This document shows, one piece after another, positions 1-10,682 of a stretch of DNA of 64,000 nt. The notes under the pieces are model-generated. The model did not search any database, was not told the DNA's origin, and saw only the letters and a list, made by a program, of their open reading frames with translations. The stretch lies in NCBI GenBank assembly GCA_951799445.1, contig OX637290.1, forward strand, positions 2,048,501 to 2,112,500, in the 5' to 3' direction. Origin of the DNA: Pseudisothecium myosuroides. Lineage: Eukaryota; Streptophyta; Bryopsida; Hypnales; Lembophyllaceae. Position 1 is the first letter of the stretch. Each line of letters begins with the position of its first letter. Made by a program: the position numbers and the translations under genes.

Positions 1-382
1 TATTTGTTACGGTAAAATCTCATAGACCATGAATCCCCGGGTCAAATTCTTGGTACTGTTGGAAAGTTCTCTACGAGGAGGGGTGCATGGGTGTTGTTCT
101 AGACCTATGGTGAGAAAGATGTTGAATTTCATAGTTTTTATTATGAAATTAAAAAAATTAAAAAAATTACCTTTACTGTAAGTTTGACTGTGGCAATGGC
201 ACATGGCATCATATCCTAATTATTCAATGTTTAGTGTTTACGGAGGTCATACTTTCAAGTCTGGCTGTCCATTTGGGGCGGCTGGGAATGATGATTAAGC
301 TTAGATTTTTGTGAGAGAACAATGACTTGGGCATCTTTGTGTGGTTGTTGCAGAGTACTGCAGGCATTGCCAGAGAAGTGTC
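1..382. other. Left flank of the copia element, no gene
   Basis: I see no gene here; the short open frames carry no recognisable motif. Bases about 228-360 share two blocks with the right flank of the copia element: one around 229-257 resembles 6801-6830, and one around 311-360 resembles 7192-7242. The host sequence therefore held a diverged direct repeat before the retrotransposon landed. Confidence 0.5.
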
Positions 383-387
383 AAAAT

Positions 388-604
388 TGTTAAGAAACGT
401 AGTGTGAACGCTCCCCATAATGCATGTTAGTTTAGTCAACAAAGTAGTTGATACTATTTCCTAGCCAATACGGAGAGAGTACTATTGATTGTCTCTCTCC
501 TTTTGTATATACTTCCATTCTTCAATGTTAGTTGTATTCTTTTCTCTTGCATACTTTGGTGTTTTATATGTTTGGAGCTTTTGTTTCGTTTATTATACTC
601 AACA
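388..604 (+). repeat. 5' LTR of the copia element
   Basis: This 217-bp LTR opens with TGTTAAGAAACG and closes with ACTCAACA. It matches 6575-6791 except for five transitions. It should carry the promoter of the element, but I could not place a TATA box with confidence. Confidence 0.95.
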
Positions 605-620
605 CGTTATCAGCACGCTC
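605..620 (+). promoter_or_regulatory. Candidate primer-binding site
   Basis: The bases directly after the 5' LTR (CGTTATCAGCACGCTC) sit where a tRNA primer-binding site is expected. They are not a clean match to the 3' end of initiator tRNA-Met. The primer tRNA is not identified; an internal-tRNA primer as in some copia elements is possible. Confidence 0.4.
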
Positions 621-689
621 TCCTACTCTTGTTTTCGAGTTTTTCAGTTTTGAAACGTCCAACTTAGATTTTATTTTCGTTGAGGAAGT

Positions 690-1470
690 TTGATAACCCC
701 CCCATTTCTTCTCCTCTGGTGCTCCCTGGAGCTCTTCTCTCTCTGCCCGAGCTCCCTTCCCCCGAGCTCCTGGCCCTTCTCCGCTCCCTTCCCCCGAGCT
801 CCCTTCCCCCGAGCTCCTGGCCTTCCCACTGCTCCCTCTTTACCTCCCCCATCCCGCCCCTTCTCCCAGGCTCACGGCCCGTCCTGAGCGGCCTTCTCCC
901 TGCTCCCTCTTTGCCAATTTTTTTTTGGTTGAAGTTCTTTGGTTTCTTTTAATTTCATTCTTCTTCCTTGCTCTTCGCCCTTGCACCACTTCACCTCCAT
1001 TTTGCAACTCCACTCTTCATCTCAAGTCTTTGCCACTTCAATCTTTTCTTGCTACCTCTCCAAACCCCAACCATTTTAATTTTGGTTTTAGTTTTTAAAT
1101 TTTTAAATTTTAAATTAAATTATTATTTTAGTTTTAAAAGATACAATTAAAATTTTATATTTTCTTTATCCTTATCTACATCTTTTCCTTTACCATTCTA
1201 TTTTCTTTATCTTTACAATTGTTGAATCTTTATATTTATCTTATCTTTCATCTTTATCTTTATCTATATTTTTACTTTTACTTTTACTTTTACTTTTACT
1301 TTATTTTAACTTTACTTTAAATTTTAAACTTTTACTTTTACTTTTACTTTATTTTAACTTTATTTTAACTTTTTAAACTTTTACTTTTACTTTTACTTTA
1401 TCTTATCTTTATCTTTATCTTTATCTTCATCTTTATCTTTATCTTTCTATTCAAACCCTAATTTCCTTTT
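690..1470 (+). repeat. Polypyrimidine and low-complexity leader of copia
   Basis: The untranslated leader between the LTR and gag is strikingly pyrimidine-rich. From about 710 to 900 it repeats a unit built on CCCGAGCTCC. From about 1260 to 1450 it is made of TTTTAC and ATCTTT short repeats. The open frames here on both strands are by-products of this composition, not genes. Confidence 0.8.
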
Positions 1471-1511
1471 TAAACCCTAATTTCTCCCCAAAGCCATTTT
1501 CATTTTACAAC

Positions 1512-4500
1512 ATGACTACTTCAACTTCTTTTGTTGCTACATCTACGACTATTCCGGTGGCTGCTACTATCATTGAGCCACCGAGGTTTCAGCCTCTTCT
1601 TTTTACACCATTGGCAGCTGACGGCAGCAATTATTTATTATGGGCGAGGACTGTTAAAGCACATATATTTGCTGATGGATTATCAGACGCTATTACTTTT
1701 GACACTATTCCCACTGTAAGTGCCACTGATCCTGCTGCCACAGATCCTACTATTCCTACTGCTACTGTTTCTGCTTCCATTTTGTGGAAAGCTTTACTTT
1801 TGCTGCGTCGCCATGTTGTTCCTTCTTTACAACATCAATACTTAGAGATAGAAAAACCAGATGAGCTTTGGCAAAAGCTCAAAGCTCGTTTTGACCATCA
1901 GAAAACGATGTTCCTTCCTACCGCTCTCCACGACTGGACACATTTACGAGTATTGGATTTTCCAACACTTGTTGCTTTTAATAATGAGCTTTACCGCATC
2001 ATATCGCAATTACGATTATGTGGTCAAGCCATTACCGAACAGGAAATGATTGAGAAAACCCTCTCAACATTTCCACCAGTTTCTGCTGTACTTGCCCAGT
2101 AGTATCGAAACATGAAATTTGAGAATCACTCAGATCTCATTTCTATGATACTTCTTGCTGAAAAGCAAAACGAGATTCTTCTGCGCAATGCAGAGGCCCG
2201 TCCTATTGGGACTACAGTTCCTGAGTCTCATGCTGTCAAGGTTTCTCATTTCAAACCTAAAACACAAAAATTTAAGAAACATCGTTATAAACAGTCCGGT
2301 AGTCATAGTCATGCGCACAAGAAGAATACCAATTCTTCTTCTCACAACCATGGTAAGCGTCAGTCAGAGACGCGTACTTGTCACAAATGTGGTAGAGTTG
2401 GCCATCTGGCAAATGTTTGCCGTACATCAAACTATTTTATCAAGATGTTTCAAGAAAACAAGAAACTTCGAGCTCAGGGTCGTGAAACTCATACCATGGA
2501 TGCGTCTATGGACCCGTTTGGAGCTGAAGACATTGAAACACATGTTGTTGAGGATACCTCTACTGGTGAGTCATGTGATGCGCTCCTTGACTTTGCAACT
2601 ACACACACTATTTTGCAGAATAAACAATTTTTTAATGTTGATAATCTTTCAACTTGGCAAACCAGAAATTTAATAACTATGGCTGGATCGAATGTGTTTC
2701 GTTTCCAGGAGGGACCTGCAAAGGTGATTTTGCCTGACGGCACTACCATAACATGCATGCGTGCTATGTTTTCTCCCTCTGCGCCTCGAAGCCTGATCAG
2801 CTATTGAGATATCCGCACCAATGGTTTTCATCTCTCGACCAAAACTCTAGATAGACGAGAGGCTCTGGTTTTTGTACAAAACAATAAAGTAGTGGAAATA
2901 GCCTTTGCTGCGGCAAGTGACTTGTATCGGATCCCAATCCGACCACCAATTGTATCTAATTTTGCTTTATCTTCTAAAGATAATAAAATTTCACTGTGGC
3001 ATGAAAGACTGAGTCATCCAGGCTCCACTTTATTTCGGAAAATTCTTCCATGTGTTCTTGTTCATAATTTGCAGCCAGCTAATGTCAATTCAATGATATT
3101 ATGTCAAGCTTGTGTTCAAGGCAAACTGATTACCAGACCATCTATATGGAAGTTGCCCAGTGAATTACCATCTATGCTGAGAGACTGCATGGTGACATTT
3201 GTGGTCCTATAACACCTATGTCTGGACCATTTCGATATTTTTTAGTTTTGGTTGATGCATCAGACAGACAATCTCATGTCTCCTTACTATCAACCAGAAA
3301 TTTGGCTTTTGCCAATTTACTTTCCATGCTTATCCGCTTCAAGGCTCATTTTCCTGATTACCTAATCAAAACGCTTCGGATGGATAATGCCCAAGAATTC
3401 CGATCCAAATCTTTTGAAGATTATTGTATAGCTACTGGGATTAATCTGACATATTCAGTTCCGTATGAACATGCTCAAAATGGATTGGCAGAGTCTTTCA
3501 TCAAGCGAATTCAACTTATTACGAGGCCTTTGCTTTTACATGCAAATTTGCCCGCATACATGTGGGGACATGCAGTTCTACATGCTGCAACTTTAATTCG
3601 ACTTCGTCCTTCATCTGTGAAAATTGTTTCTTCTCAAGAACTTCTTTCAGGGCGAGCTCCTAATGTATCTCATTTGCCAGTATTTGGATGCCGTGTTTGG
3701 GTTCCAATTGCAGAACCTCAACGTCATACTATTGGCGCTCATCGCCAAGAAGGCATCTATGTTGGATTTGACTCTCCTAGCATTATTCGTTATATTAACC
3801 CTTCTACTGGTACATTACTTCGAGCGCGTTTTGCCAACTGTCGTTTTGAGGAAGATGTATTTCCAGCTTTGAAAGGAGCAACTTCTATTCAACAAACTCC
3901 TACTAGTCTTACTTTTCAAGCACTTCAAACATTTACTTCAAATCCTGATCCACGAACATCTTTGACCGAAAATGAAGTTGCAAAGATTTTGTATTTGCAA
4001 AAGATTGCAGATCAGACACCTGATGGATTCAATGACGCACCAAGAATCACTAAAATTCCATTGAATGAAGCTCGAAATCTTCCTGCACGAGTTTTTGTAC
4101 CAGAAACAACAACTATTCTTACTCTTCAACCTATGGCCAAACGGACTCGTGGACCCGACAAGCAACCACGTAAACGCAAGGCAATCTTTGCTGCTACTAA
4201 TCCTTCTCTACCTACAGCAACCATTGCCGATTTTATTCATCCATCTACTTCTAAAGAAGAAATGTCTAAGGTGAACACAGAATTATCTGTGATGTACTGC
4301 GGTACTGGTCACATATGGGACAGAACAAATATTGATATAGATGAACCATTCATTTCTATGGTTGTAGAAAATCTTTCTTGCGAGAAAGATGATCCCGAAC
4401 CGCGTAGTGTTGAAGATGCGATGAATCGCTCTGATTGACTCAAGTATAAAGCTGCTATTGAGGAGGAGTATGATTCTTTGCGCAAGAGACAAGTCTTTGG

Positions 4501-5990
4501 ACCTATCATGAATAATCTCAATTTACAACCTCTTGGATACAAACTAGTTTTTGTACGCAAACGAAATGACAAAGGCCAGATTATTCGTTATAAGGTTCGT
4601 CTTGTTGCTCAAGGATTTACACAAAAGTTTGGCATTGATTATGATATCACATATTCGCCAGTTATGGATACTATCACTTTTCGATATCTTCTTGGAATGG
4701 CAGTACACACCATCCTTGAGATGACACTTATGGATGTTGTTACTGCTTATCTATATGGCTCACTTCATACAAATATATATATGAGAGTCCCGCCTGGCCC
4801 TGAATCTACAAATTCAAATCCAACTATTCCAGGAAAATATTGTGACGTTAAATTACAACGTGCACTATATGGTCTCAAACAATCTGGACGCATGTGGTAT
4901 CAACGCCTACGACAATTTCTTATTGAGAATCATTTTTATTAATGATGCATTGCTTTCATGTCTCTTTATCAGACGAGACAAAGATGATTTCGTCATCATT
5001 GCTGTTTATGTTGATGATTTGAACCTTATAGGTACCAAATCTGCATGTATTGCAGCTACTCAGCTTCTTGTTCGTGAGTTTGAAATGAAGGTATTTGGAA
5101 AAATTACTTTTTGTATTGGTTTACAAGTTCATCATTTGAAAGATGGTAGCATTTTTCTTTCTCAAACGACATACATCAACCGAATCCTAAAAAGATTCAA
5201 CATGCTCGATGCATATCCTCTATCATCACCTATGGTAGGTCGGAGTTATAAGGATGAAGATCCTTACCGTCCTTGCGAGGAGGAGGAGGAAACATTGGGT
5301 GAAAACTACCCATACCTCGCTGCGGTCGGAGCACTTTTATACTTAGCTACATCTACAAGGCCTGATATTGCATTTGCAGTTAGTGTTCTTGCAAGGCATA
5401 GCGCTCGCCCTATACTTCGACATTGGAATGGCATCAAACATCTTTTCCGTTATTTGAAAGGAACTGAAGATTTGGGACTACACTATACTCGATCCCTAGA
5501 TCCAACATTGGTTGGATATGCTGATGTTGGATATAGATCAGATCCTGCAACATCCAAATCTCAGACAGGTTATGTTTTCTTACGACATGGAGCTGCAATA
5601 TCTTGGAAATCAGCAAAGCAAACTATCACTGCAACATCATCTAATCATGCAGAAATTATTGCTTTACATGAAGCATCTCGAGAGTGCATCTGGTTAAGAT
5701 CGATTGATAAGTTCATTCGAACCAACTGTGGATTATTTTATGATAACTCTCCAACTGTTCTATACGAAGACAATAGTGTTTGTGTTACTCAAATGCAAGC
5801 ATGATTTATTAAAGGTGATCGCACAAAACATATTGATCCAAAATATTTCACCTATACGAATGATTTGATTACAGACAAGGTACTTGACATTAAGAAAATT
5901 GCATCAGCAGATAATCTTGCTGATCTTTTTACCAAGGCTCTTCCATCATCTACTCATCGTCGACTTGTCCATGGCATTGGAATGCGGTGA
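1512..5990 (+). pseudogene. Copia gag-pol, multiply interrupted
   Basis: The ATG at 1512 opens a copia gag-pol frame of about 1,490 codons. Gag ends in a zinc knuckle of form CX2CX4HX4C near 2378-2420. The protease region near 2570-2620 has DFA at its expected DSG/DSA-type active site, probably a lesion. Integrase follows; its second Asp lies near 3380 and its Glu near 3490. Reverse transcriptase has its YVDD box near 5010-5020, and RNase H lies around 5500-5700. Breaks: in-frame stops at 2100-2102, 2805-2807, 4436-4438 and 5802-5804, and frameshifts near 3165-3190 and 4920-4950. No complete polyprotein can be made. Confidence 0.93.
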
Positions 5991-6560
5991 CTTAGTATTT
6001 TGGAACAAGAAATTCAATAGATTTTCATTATGAAATTTATTGATCCTTTTGATATCCTTCCAAAGATTTTTCCCACTGGGTTTTACTATGAGATTGAATT
6101 GATAAAGGAGTTGTACTCTTTTTCCTTCATCTGCGGTTTTATCCTTGAATATAACCAAGGTTTTCCCAGATAAGGTTTTAATGAGGCAACAACCGTAAAC
6201 TTTTAAGATTACGGGAATTTTCAAATAGAAAAAGGTGGGGTCGTGGTGAGAACCACAGTTTGGGGTTCAATGCTGGAGCTTGTTAACCATCTTGGGGTGT
6301 CTTGCATCTTGTCACATCACAGCTCAGGGGTGGGATAGCGGGTCGACTGTTATTCCTGCCTCACTAGCATGCCAAGCCGCGAGTTTCCCGAACCAGTCAA
6401 CGAGGCCGACGAGAATCGAACCGCGGACCGGTCGGTTGACCACCGACGTATGAAACCAGCCGACCAAGTCCACGACTTGGCGACTCAGTTCGGCATTCAA
6501 ATAATTTTATTGCCTTCATCGACCAGCCAATATGATTTTATTATTTTATCCATATTATGT

Positions 6561-6574
6561 CGAGCGAGGAAGAG
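6561..6574 (+). promoter_or_regulatory. Polypurine tract of copia
   Basis: The purine-rich run GAGCGAGGAAGAG directly abuts the 3' LTR. That is the expected place for the plus-strand priming tract of an LTR element. Confidence 0.75.
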
Positions 6575-6791
6575 TGTTAAGAAACGTAGTGTGAACGCTC
6601 CCCATAATGCATGTTAGTTTAGTCAACAAAGTAGTTGATACTATTTCCTAGCCAATATGGAGAGAGTACTATTGATCGTCTCTCTCCTTTTGTATATACT
6701 TCCATTCTTCAATATTAGTTGTGTTCTTTTCTCTTGCATACTTTGGTGTTTTATATGTTTGGAGCTTTTGTTTCATTTATTATACTCAACA
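6575..6791 (+). repeat. 3' LTR of the copia element
   Basis: This is a 217-bp copy of the 5' LTR with the same TGTT and AACA ends, followed at once by the AAAAT target duplication. All five differences from the 5' copy are C/T or G/A. Confidence 0.95.
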
Positions 6792-6796
6792 AAAAT

Positions 6797-7240
6797 ATCA
6801 TCAGTGTTTAGTGGAGGTCATACTTTCGAGTCCGTGCATTATCGGCCGCGGAGAAGGAGGGATGACATCTGTGACAAGATTTTTGTGCGAGCATAACATT
6901 GTTAACCTTTGTTGTGGGTTCCTTTTTGCTCTCCCAAAATCAGGAGCCCTCCAGCATTTAAATTTAACTGCATGACTAAAAAAAAATGGCTTTGTTGACT
7001 TCACTTCAGCAGTGTTCCACTTTGATTTGCCAGCATGTTCTGCTTGCTAACTTGTCCCCTGTAGCTCTGACAACCTTACCCAAGCCCAACCAATGCAGTT
7101 TGAGGAGATTATAACTAAATTTCCCCCCCAAGTATCTAGGGGGGAATGATACCTTGAGCTGGGAGGAAGGAACTGAAGCACTTAGCAATGTTCTGAGAGC
7201 AATGACTTAAGTATCTTTGTGTGGTTGTTGCAAAATACTG
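6797..7240. other. Right flank of the copia element, no gene
   Basis: No gene is seen. The stretch holds the second copies of two blocks also found left of the copia element (6801-6830 and 7192-7242). It continues into the end of a small TIR element. Confidence 0.45.
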
Positions 7241-7493
7241 TACACTGAATAGTGAAATTAGGTTGCCCCACACTATTATCTCGACATTCTACACTATATT
7301 AATATGCACAGTTACTTTAGAAGGATGCAGTAAAGTCAAAACTATGTGTATGGCATGGGTTGGCTTAGTGGTTCATGGCTCGGGATTAGAGGTTGGCGTG
7401 TGCTTCCATCTGGACATGCATTAGTCATGAGGTAACTTCTTTGGGGTAAGACAACCTAATTGTTGAAGCAATCCAATTTCACTATTTAGTGTA
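7241..7493. mobile_element. 253-bp TIR element (MITE)
   Basis: The left end TACACTGAATAGTGAAATT is mirrored by AATTTCACTATTTAGTGTA at the right end. There is no coding capacity. The terminal TA on both sides is compatible with a TA target duplication. A single similar end occurs again near 8148-8175 without a visible partner. Confidence 0.65.
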
Positions 7494-7635
7494 CATTACA
7501 TGTTTTAGATGTAATTACCATGAATCTAGTCACAAATGAGTGTCTTACAACATGGATTACCTTGCATGTTGCTAACCTTAAGACTTTTATTTGTGTCAAA
7601 AAATAAAATAAGAATAAGAATAAAATAAAATAAAA

Positions 7636-7842
7636 TAAGGTAGAGGCACCTAATGGCGTCCCTTTCTAGGAAGGGGGGATAATTTTGAAACGCAAATCTA
7701 GGTGGACCATACATGGCTTATTATTTCGGTCAACAAATAATAAGTTATGTTTGGTATGTTTACATTTAGGTTCTGAAATGATTCTCCTTCCTAAAAAGGG
7801 ACGCCATTGGATGCAAGGATGCTTTGGGGTGCCTCTACCTTA
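7636..7842. mobile_element. 207-bp MITE with AGGTAG-type ends
   Basis: The ends TAAGGTAGAGGCACC and GGTGCCTCTACCTTA are perfect inverted repeats. The next inner blocks (GGCGTCCCTTT and AAAGGGACGCC) also pair. The element has no coding capacity and starts and ends with TA, so a TA duplication is likely. Its tips resemble those of the larger elements at 17512 and 34427. Confidence 0.8.
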
Positions 7843-8865
7843 TGTGTAAGGTATAATAATCCACTGCAGTCACAAGATCCTACAAAGGACATGAGGGTTG
7901 CTATTATGTGAGCATAGGAGTGTGAGCCCATGAGCTTAGAATACTACACACTTATGTTATAGGTGTATATATTATAAAAATCGTATATGATTATAGGATA
8001 TATATGTTACAAATACTCATATTATAGGTGTTTATGATACATTTTCCTTCTATAGTGTGTGGTATCTATATTATAGGTACCTATATTGTAGGCTCAATGT
8101 TCACAAGCTCCCATTCTTGGCCTCACATACTAGCACCGTTGCAGTGGACATCTACACTAAATAATGAAAGTAGGTTGCACAACATTAATTTTGAACAAAA
8201 AGTCAACAATTTGATAAGTTTTATTAATTTTTTTGGATTGTAACTATACAAATTCAAACTAGATATATTAGAGGTCACAATAAAAATAAAACACAACAAT
8301 ATCATTTACAGATTGAAAGATTATATTGTTTAATCATAAGGGTGATAAAACTATGACAATGATTGGAAAGACTTCTTGAATTGAAGGAATGTATCTTATG
8401 GATACATAGTGATTTGAAGTCTTTCAATCCTCTTTTCACATGTCAAATCTGAAAAATTGGTCACCAAAAAACTGTGAGGTTGAAAGGCATAACATGCATA
8501 ACCTCAATCAATTTACAAATTCTCAAAATCTATTCTACAATTTTTTAAAATGAATTTCTAATGTGATTTTTTCTTCATGATCTTATTACTATATTTGAGG
8601 CTCATTTTCAAGAGCCCTCAACATTAGAAAACCAAGATTTGCAATGGACACCCTTGCACAAAATCTTGAATAGAAAAATTATAATCATCCATTTCCAAAA
8701 TCAGATTCTTGAAGCTAAAACTAGACTTCAATAAAAGAAATCAAAAATATAAACTATTAAAAATAGTAACTTGGTTCAGTTTTATTTAAATTCAAAATAT
8801 TGTTGACACCAGAATTTAATGCCTCTGGTATTTAGGGGTTAAATCTTATTGATAATTTGTTCAGT
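7843..8865. other. AT-rich intergenic DNA, no gene
   Basis: Only AT-rich sequence and short, unconvincing open frames are seen. An orphan TTTAGGGGTTAA end lies at about 8830-8842, suggesting a decayed TTAA-type MITE. Confidence 0.4.
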
Positions 8866-8869
8866 TTAA

Positions 8870-9089
8870 CACTGAAACGCTCCAATGTTCATATATTAGA
8901 CAATGAATAGAGGGCTGCAAGGCACTGTTTAGTCCAACTAACTTCTCATTCATCCAATATAACACTTGAATTTAGAAAAGACAACCTTCCTTCATGACCA
9001 AATTCATGAAATTCTGGAAAATGATATTCCTATACAAAGATACAAGCATAATTGTGCAAAATTTTAAAAAAGGATTAGGCGTTTAGGGG
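8870..9089. mobile_element. TTAA-type MITE, short class (220 bp)
   Basis: This is flanked by TTAA at 8866-8869 and 9090-9093. The right end is GTTTAGGGG; the left end has drifted. It aligns along its length with copies at 51546-51770, 57342-57563 and the split copy at 31509-34238. It is non-coding. TTAA flanks with CCC/GGG tips are the piggyBac superfamily signature; assignment to that superfamily is inference. Confidence 0.75.
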
Positions 9090-9093
9090 TTAA

Positions 9094-9562
9094 GCACACT
9101 CATTACGGATTAATACCGAAATTGTGGAACACTAGAAAATGTATCCAATTTGCTCTATTGCTGCTGGAAATTTAGGTCTTTTTTTCCTTGAAATTTCGCC
9201 AGATTCCAACTTCCTCTGACAGATTTCAGCCACTGTGTGCGGCTCCCTCCAAATATTCACCAACAAACGGAGGCCACATAGGGACTCCACTGTTCATCAT
9301 CTCAAAAAAGACCCGTGAGAAAAAATATTGATTCAATATTGTTTCAATATGATTGTTGATTCAATGTTGAAACAAGATACTTACAGACATTGGAATAGTG
9401 TTGATTGAATATGTAACACTACAATATTGATTCAATGTCTTTGTTCAAATATTGAAATGGCATTGTTTGAGAAAATTATTGATACAATGTTGAATTGACT
9501 GAGTTGCTTTTTATGCAACATTACGTTATTGATTCAATAGCAAAGTTCTAATATTGAAATGG
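9094..9562. other. AT-rich DNA leading into the tandem repeat
   Basis: No gene is seen. From about 9330 onward the sequence is full of TTGATTCAATGTTGAAA-like motifs. These merge into a partial unit (about 9460-9562) of the 184-bp tandem array. Confidence 0.45.
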
Positions 9563-10297
9563 CAATGTTTGAAACAATTATTGATATAATGTGGAAGTGG
9601 CATTATTATATATAGATTGGTCCAATGATGGAATGGTAAAGTTGTTTGCATATTCTCAAAGTTGAAGAAACAATACTATTACAATTTTGTTGATTCAAGA
9701 TTGCAGTGATGTTCTAAGAACTTGTATTATAGATATACTGAAATGGTAGTGGTTGAAATAATGATTGCTACAATGCAGAAGTAGCTTCATCACATATCGA
9801 TTGATCTAATAATGGAATTATAAAGTTGTTTTGACATTGTAAAAATTGAAGAGTCAGTATTATTACAATTTCAGTTATCTTGATTGTTGTAATGTTGTAA
9901 CAACTTGTATTATTGAAATTGTGAAATGGTAGTGGTTGAAATAATGATTGCTACAATGCGGAAGTAGCTTCATCATATATAGATTGATCTGATAATGGAA
10001 TCATAAAGTTGTTTTAATATTCTCAAAGTTGAAGAGTGAATACTATTACAATTTTATTGATTCAAGATTGTAGTGATGCAGTATCAACTTGTATTATTGA
10101 ATTATTGAAATGGTAGTGCTTGAAATAATTATTGCTACAATGTTGAATTGGTTTCATCACGTATAGATTGATGTAATGATGGAATTATAAAGTTATTTCA
10201 ACATTCTAAAAGTTGAAGAGTCAGTACTATTACAATTTTATTGATTCAAGATTGCTATGATGTTTTAACAGTTTGTATTATTCAAATAGAGAGATGG
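9563..10297. repeat. 184-bp tandem repeat, four units
   Basis: Four diverged units lie at 9563-9746, 9747-9929, 9930-10113 and 10114-10297, with a partial unit before them. Shared landmarks in each are TTGAAATAATGATTGCTACAATG near the start region (in shorter or varied form in some units) and TTGTATTATTGAA near the end. The array sits just downstream of the transposase gene on the minus strand, where CACTA-type elements often have subterminal repeats. The unit length is also close to a nucleosomal repeat. Confidence 0.75.
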
Positions 10298-10682
10298 CAA
10301 AAGTGGGAACGATATTGAACTAGTGTCAAGCCACTTCTACATGAAAAAAAATTCATAGACATATTAATATCATGGTTTTATTAAGGTCGAACACTTTGTT
10401 CATTCTTGGAACTTTGAATCAATGTTGAAACAACATTGTGTTGGAATAAGCATCAATGCCTTTCTAAACATTGGATGAATATCAATTTGTAATTTCAGTA
10501 ACCTTGAATTCAACAACATTTTGGTATTGAAACATAATTGAATATAAGTTTAACATACAGAAAGATTTTTCTGATAGCTCCTAACAAAGTTGAAACATCA
10601 TATTAGATAATGCATCAAGATTTTCCAAGCAATACAAAATAGATGCTTTATGAAAATTGGTCACCATATTCAAACCAGAATC
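10298..10682. other. AT-rich DNA downstream of the transposase gene
   Basis: No gene is seen. This is presumably the 3' untranslated and subterminal region of the Plavaka-like element. Motifs of the TTGAAACAACATTG type continue from the tandem array. Confidence 0.4.

Larger units (their letters stand above)
388..6791 (+). mobile_element. Ty1/copia LTR retrotransposon, full-length, defective
   Basis: This is a complete 6.4-kb LTR retrotransposon. Two 217-bp LTRs (388-604 and 6575-6791) begin TGTT and end AACA. A perfect 5-bp duplication, AAAAT, flanks them at 383-387 and 6792-6796. Internal order is gag with zinc knuckle, protease, integrase, reverse transcriptase, RNase H. Integrase before reverse transcriptase places it in Ty1/copia. 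The coding region is broken at several places, so it is non-autonomous. The LTRs differ at five sites (about 2.3 percent), all transitions, indicating a fairly recent insertion that has since decayed. A tail after pol (about 6069-6190) resembles a conserved plant copia 3' region. Confidence 0.96.

Noticed and set aside
664..952. Overlapping open frames on both strands rich in Pro, Leu, Ser or Glu, Arg, Gly
   Set aside because: They come from a CCCGAGCTCC-type repeat in the copia leader and have no protein family features.
7355..7420. A-box-like TGGCTTAGTGGTTCATGG suggesting a tRNA or SINE head
   Set aside because: No B box at the right distance and it lies inside a small TIR element; no cloverleaf can be drawn.
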